DNA from: Apus apus
Taxonomy: Eukaryota > Chordata > Aves > Apodiformes > Apodidae
Length of the DNA stretch: 64,000 nt
Reading direction: 5' to 3'
Assembly (NCBI RefSeq): GCF_020740795.1
Contig: NC_067286.1
Location: forward strand, 33,752,003 to 33,816,002
Part shown: piece by piece, positions 59,540 to 64,000 of the stretch
Numbering within the stretch: position 1 is the first letter of the stretch
How the letters are laid out: each line of letters opens with the position of its first letter
Position numbers and translations under genes: made by a program
Notes under the pieces: generated by a model
The model's database searches: none
What the model saw: only the letters and a program-made list of their open reading frames with translations
What the model was told of the DNA's origin: nothing

Positions 59540-60130
59540 AAAGCTTCTGTCTCATCCAAAAGTGAAGGACGAATCCCACAAAAGCCACTGGAGATGGAGC
59601 AGGTGGTCACCAGCCTTCCCCCACCTCAGGGCACCCAAGGGCAGAAGGTACTTCTTCTCTACCTCCCACTCCTGATTGGTGAGGGACAGGCTGCGCCCAC
59701 CCATGGTCACAGCACGAGTCTTCCTCTGCCACCGTGAACCTGTTCAAGTTTGCTGCTGCTGCTGCTGCGTGAAACCATCCTCAGGCCGCAAGGAGGAAAC
59801 CCACTGCAATGTGAGCATGGCTGCGCTGAGGCCAAAGGGAAGTGAAGCTTCACCCCACCTTTCAGAAGCTCTTCAGACTGCTCCCACACACCCTGTCTCC
59901 TCTGCACTTGTCCACACCTGCATGGCTTCTGACTGGTTAAAAGACAAAGTGCTGCTATTGGCACCCAGGTGGGCTGTGAGATCTGAGCTTGAGAGCCACT
60001 TGTTCACCCCTGAGGATCTCACAGCTTGCAGAAGGCCAAGGCAGGTCCCCTGCCAAACTGTGATCAGGTTGGGGTAGATCCCAGTCAAGAGGCATTTCAC
60101 CAGCCTTCTGTCATTTTTCTGCTGGCCACC
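59540..60130. other. GC-richer segment with overlapping open frames, unassigned
   Basis: Frames of 69 and 133 codons on plus and 85 and 105 on minus overlap. The 133-codon plus frame (59676-60077) includes a poly-Cys stretch created by a (GCT)5 repeat (59752-59768), which argues against a real protein. No splice sites or families were recognised. A decayed, unidentified repeat or retroposed fragment is possible. Confidence 0.35.
59752..59768 (+). repeat. (GCT)5 trinucleotide repeat
   Basis: Five GCT units plus GC inside the GC-richer segment. Confidence 0.9.
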
Positions 60131-61317
60131 AGGTGGGAAAACAGTCTCAAAACTGTGAGCCTGATAATGTTTTTTGTGTCTGAAACACATTCATATGAAA
60201 GATGTGAGAGTAACTTTCACAGCACTACTGTTGAGGAACGACCTACGCATGAGAACATGGGGCAGTTAGAAGAATAAGGCAATGGTGCTCCTACATCTAA
60301 GAAGGGTTCGTGTACCACCCTAATTGTGGATAGTGGTAAGGCTTTGCTACCTTCTCTCTGAATGTGACCCAGGCTTTTAGTAGCCAAAACCATGCCATGA
60401 ATACAAGCTAAATGTGTTGTGAAAGTGCGTTTCTTAGTAAATAAAGCATCCATCAGATGAATTTCCTTGAACTTTGCCTGGGAGTAGAGTATTAATTTTA
60501 AAATCAAGACTACACTGCTGTCTTGGCAGATGCCAAGGTTGCTCTTACTATTCTGAAAATACTGTTTCCTTAGTCTCATACTCCAGGATTAATTACTTGG
60601 TGCCAGAAATTATTGTTTCTCACTGCTGAAGAGATTTTCCAACTGATTGGTAGGATAGTAGATAAAATGATGGAAAGGGTATCTTTATACAGGAGCTTGA
60701 TGGCCTCCCTGATCAGTTAATTAGTCCTTGGGATGCCTTTCAGGGTCAGATTGCTCTAGGCTAGATATGCTGCCTTTTTCCCTCTTTGACACCGTTTACG
60801 TACTTTTTCCATAATTAACTGAGATACATGTGTGTGTTTTCCCCATGGGACAGGTGTGCTGGCCAGATGCCATTCATCTGAAAGTTCTTTCAGATGCCTG
60901 TATATAAACTAACATCTGAGCAGGTTTTCGCTGACCACATACTTGAGGAGGCATTTTTAAACAGGGACTGACTGATACAGCTCTCCCTCTTCATTTTTCT
61001 CTGTCATGGAATTGGAATAGCACATCTTGAGTAACTGGACACCTTTTGCTATGTTCAGCAAGAAGCAGCTGGCACCACTTTACAGGAAATAGAGAAAGTG
61101 GCTGGTTTAATGGCATAGACTTGGAGAATTACCTCAGCATTGTTTCAGCTTGTTCCTTTTCTTTTAAAATTGCTGCATTAAATTGTCTGCTAAAGGTGCT
61201 GTCGTTCAAAAGCATCATTCTTATACAAGAACCAAACACAAAATTATTGTTGTACAGAGCCACACAGCCTTATGGGGGGGACCATGAATTAAAAAGATAG
61301 TTAATGCTACCACAGAG
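60131..61317. other. AT-rich non-coding stretch
   Basis: It includes a 120-codon minus-strand frame (60579-60217) with no recognised motif and no sensible context. No gene is supported. Confidence 0.45.
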
Positions 61318-61730
61318 TCTTAGAATCATAGAATTATTTGGGTTGGAAGGGACCTTAAAGATCTTCTAGTTCCGAGTTCCCTGCATAGACAGGGACATCT
61401 CCCACTAAACCAGGTTGCTCAAAGTTCTGTCCAGCTTGGCCTTGAACACTTCCAGTGATGGGGCTTCCACAACTCCCCCAGACATGTTCCAGTGTCTCAT
61501 AAATCCCTTTAGTGAATAATTTCTTCCTAAAATCTAGCCTAAATTTACCTTCTTCCAGTTTAAAGCTATTACCCCTTGTCCTGTCAATACCTGCCCTTGT
61601 AATAAAGTCCCTCTCCAGCTTTCCTGTAGGCCCCTTTCAGGTACTGGAAGGCTGATATAAAGCCTCCTCAGAGCCTTCTCCAGGCTGAACAACCCCAGCT
61701 TTCTCAGCCTGTCTTCACAGGAGAGGTTCT
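61318..61730 (-). mobile_element. CR1 LINE 3' end, 5'-truncated
   Basis: A minus-strand CR1. It has octamer-derived 'tagaatcatagaattatttg', 'ggttggaagggaccttaaag', 'ccactaaaccaggttgctca', 'ccagcttggccttgaacact' and 'gatggggcttccacaactcc'. The complement of the ORF2 C-terminal region follows, with 'accccttgtcctgtcaatac' and 'ttctccaggctgaacaaccc' up to about 61730. This subfamily shares the 'ggttgctca' wording with the 35175 copy. The open frame is destroyed by stops. Confidence 0.94.
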
Positions 61731-64000
61731 AACTGCAGTGCATGGAAGCTCTGAAAAGAGAAGCTTGAAATTTGTAACTTCGGGTTTATGTTTTTCACAC
61801 TTTCCTTAATTTATAAAAAGGGCACTTGCACGTTTACACAGAAGCATTAAAATTTGTGTACTTATGAACACTTGCACAAAAGCTGTAATATTACAGTATA
61901 CATTGACATAAATGAGCTCTTCAGCTCTTCTGTCAGCTACGTACTTGTGCATTTACCCTAGGCAAGGGTTCAAGCAAGTAGTTTTTATCATTAACTCCAT
62001 AGCATTTTTAGTAGTCTCTTGTTTTGTTTAGCTTGTTATTACAGCAAAATTAAGCCCTGAATATTTAACTCCATCCTCAGTCCTCATTTTTTATCCCTTC
62101 TGCTCCATTTTTGCTCACCCTGTTTCTTCTTAAACCTTCCTGCTATCACGCTAGATTTGGACTCATTTCATGAACACAAGCAAGGAGTTTTAAAACAAGT
62201 CATCCCTGTGACAATCACCATTTTTCCTATTAAAGGTCAGATGGATCTCTTGATTAATTAAAATTAACTCTTTCTCAGAGGAGATATTGCTGCTTATCCT
62301 AGTCATTCTTCTTTTTGGCAGAAGGACAGTTCAGTAATAACATGATTAATTTTAAGACAGATTTGGATGGGTGAGAAAGCTTTAAAGTCTCATTGTGAGG
62401 TAAAGCAAACAACATAGACTAAAAACTCTATAAAAATATAAGCAAAGCCCTTGAAGCAAAACCCACCAAAATGAGTTGAAAGACAGCACAATGACTTTGA
62501 AGAGCATTACATTGTTCCCCAATATAAACCGTATATTAATACATATATGGCCTGGTGGAATTAATTTTTTTTTCCCCTCAACTTCAGCAGTTTTAATACC
62601 TGCTTTTTCTGTTCTGGCTAGCTGGTCCCAACTCATGAAGATGTGCCATTGTCTACAATGTAAAAAGTAAAAGTGAATGAAGTTCTCTTTCTTTTTTATA
62701 ATCTTCCCCACAACGGATGAAGTAATTTTCCTTATATCTTCTTTCACATCACTTAATGAGTAAAGAGCATACCTTAAGCAGACAGTACTTGGAAGACTGC
62801 TTATCTGATAACTCTAAAGCAACCAGCACAAATATCTGCAGTTGCACATAAAAAATAGCAGGTAAGCTTATGACTTACCAGGTTTCTTCATTAAGTGGTA
62901 ATGTATTGTCTGTACGATATTAATGGTTTCAACTTAAAATAAATAAATAAATAAATAATGTTGTTCTTTTACTCCTTCCAACCCCAGTATTGTGGTTTTT
63001 AGATCTGAATGTGGATAACAATTAGAAGCTTGACTAAGTTACTGTGTGGGAAGAGGTGCAGCACTGAATTTAACACCTGGGAGAAACAGGATTCAAGTTG
63101 TGGTGAAATACTTTGGTGTTCTCTGGGTTTTAGTCAGCTTTAGGGGCTGAATGGTTTAGCTATAAGAGCTTGTCACCAGCTGCCTGGGGAAATTACACTG
63201 TACAGAATCCTGTAGTAAAGCTTCACGCTTGCCTGGTTTCTTACACACCTTAGTTCCTGGGCTTTGGCCATGGCATGCCCCTACTCCAGAAGCTCCTAGA
63301 AAGATAATCTGTAGGTATCTCCTTTAATACCTTCAGTAAAAATAAAAGTAAGCTTTATACTCCCTTTATGCCTTTTTTCCATATGGATGTTATCAGTCAT
63401 ATCTGTCATCTGTGAAAGGATTTTATAAGAGCACATTTGATTCATATACAAGAAAAATATTTAGTAATCCATTGTGTGAAATCTCTGATATTATCACTTA
63501 AAAACTAACCAATATTAAAAATACTTAGCAACAGAGGACAATAAAAATCCATAAAATAAAAAAATGCATCAGATTCATTGAGCTCACCAACTCTTGAAAG
63601 AAAAAAGCTAGAATGTGTAGCTTCAGAAATCTTTTGCAATCTTTATAGGATATTTCTGTTAAGTCCATGACTTGTTTGATAAATTTCAGATGCCACAGCA
63701 CTTTAATTACATCAACAGAAAGATTCTTAAGTGAACTTGCAGGAAGATTGCAATTTGCTTTATCTGAATTTCTTAAGCTGCCATGCTCTTGACATGTCAA
63801 TCAATGGGACGTCATGTCTTGTTATTTGAAGTTCATCATATATCATTTAGTACTGACTGTCACACCATATCCTCAACAGGGCAATGCATTATAGGTGAAT
63901 TCAGTCATATGGCTAGGATAATGGACACAAACCTATTTCTTCATACTGCTGAATTCATAAAATTAATAGCATAATAAATAACTAGAATAAAAATATACTG
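61731..64000. other. AT-rich non-coding stretch to window end
   Basis: No gene is supported. The 121-codon minus frame at 62747-62382 and the 91-codon minus frame at 63800-63525 have no motif or splice evidence. An (AAAT)n microsatellite lies at 62937-62958. Confidence 0.5.
62937..62958 (+). repeat. (AAAT)5 microsatellite
   Basis: Five uninterrupted AAAT units plus two bases, a potential length-polymorphic site. Confidence 0.92.

Noticed and set aside
59676..60077. 133-codon frame with a Cys run
   Set aside because: The Cys run is a reading of the GCT repeat. Competing frames on the other strand are as long, and there is no family match.
60217..60579. 120-codon minus-strand frame
   Set aside because: No domain, signal or splice context. 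Length is compatible with chance.

Overview
The window looks like a bird genome (Aves). It is AT-rich, intron-poor or intergenic sequence whose only recognisable protein-coding matter is retrotransposon-derived. The evidence for a bird is at least eight separate CR1 LINE copies, most ending in the CR1-type ATTCTATG octamer tail, plus avian-type solo LTRs and only faint traces of older amniote SINEs. No complete host gene is visible. The long open frames are all CR1 proteins or their antisense shadows.

Layout. 1-399 is an ERV-type LTR on the minus strand, cut by the window edge. 3.4-4.85 kb holds two adjacent plus-strand CR1 fragments: a 3' end with its octamer tail, then an older, internally deleted ORF2 endonuclease segment. 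About 5.6-23.5 kb is mostly AT-rich sequence. It is interrupted by a plus-strand LTR at 13852-14369, related to the one at the left edge, and carries two speculative host-exon candidates (10968-11136 and 19433-19624). At 23517-27919 lies the main feature, a near-full-length minus-strand CR1. It has a GC-rich 5' UTR, ORF1 (zinc-finger/coiled-coil plus SGNH-esterase-like part), ORF2 (AP-type endonuclease plus reverse transcriptase) and a 3' UTR with the octamer tail. An 8-bp direct repeat flanks it. It carries only a few lesions: one ORF1 frameshift, one ORF2 nonsense codon, one homopolymer frameshift and a stop near the C terminus. It is therefore a dead but fairly recent insertion.

27.9-64 kb is again AT-rich non-coding sequence. 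It contains a probable minus-strand LTR (32975 to about 33726) with an internal degenerate 46-48-bp triplication, five 5'-truncated CR1 copies (35.2, 40.8, 42.6, 49.2 and 61.3 kb), a perfect 3 x 72-bp tandem repeat (46186-46401), a decayed MIR-like SINE at 52.4 kb, a possible polyadenylated retroposed fragment at 48.5 kb, and three GC-richer patches (54.9, 56.6 and 59.6 kb) that I cannot assign.

The genes do not form a working system beyond the CR1 element itself: ORF1p would bind RNA, and ORF2p would nick the target and prime reverse transcription. I found no CRISPR array, tRNA, rRNA, operon or novel system. The most worthwhile leads are the flanking repeat and duplicated 5' UTR module of the large CR1, the 72-bp triplication, and the signal-peptide-like exon candidate near 11 kb.
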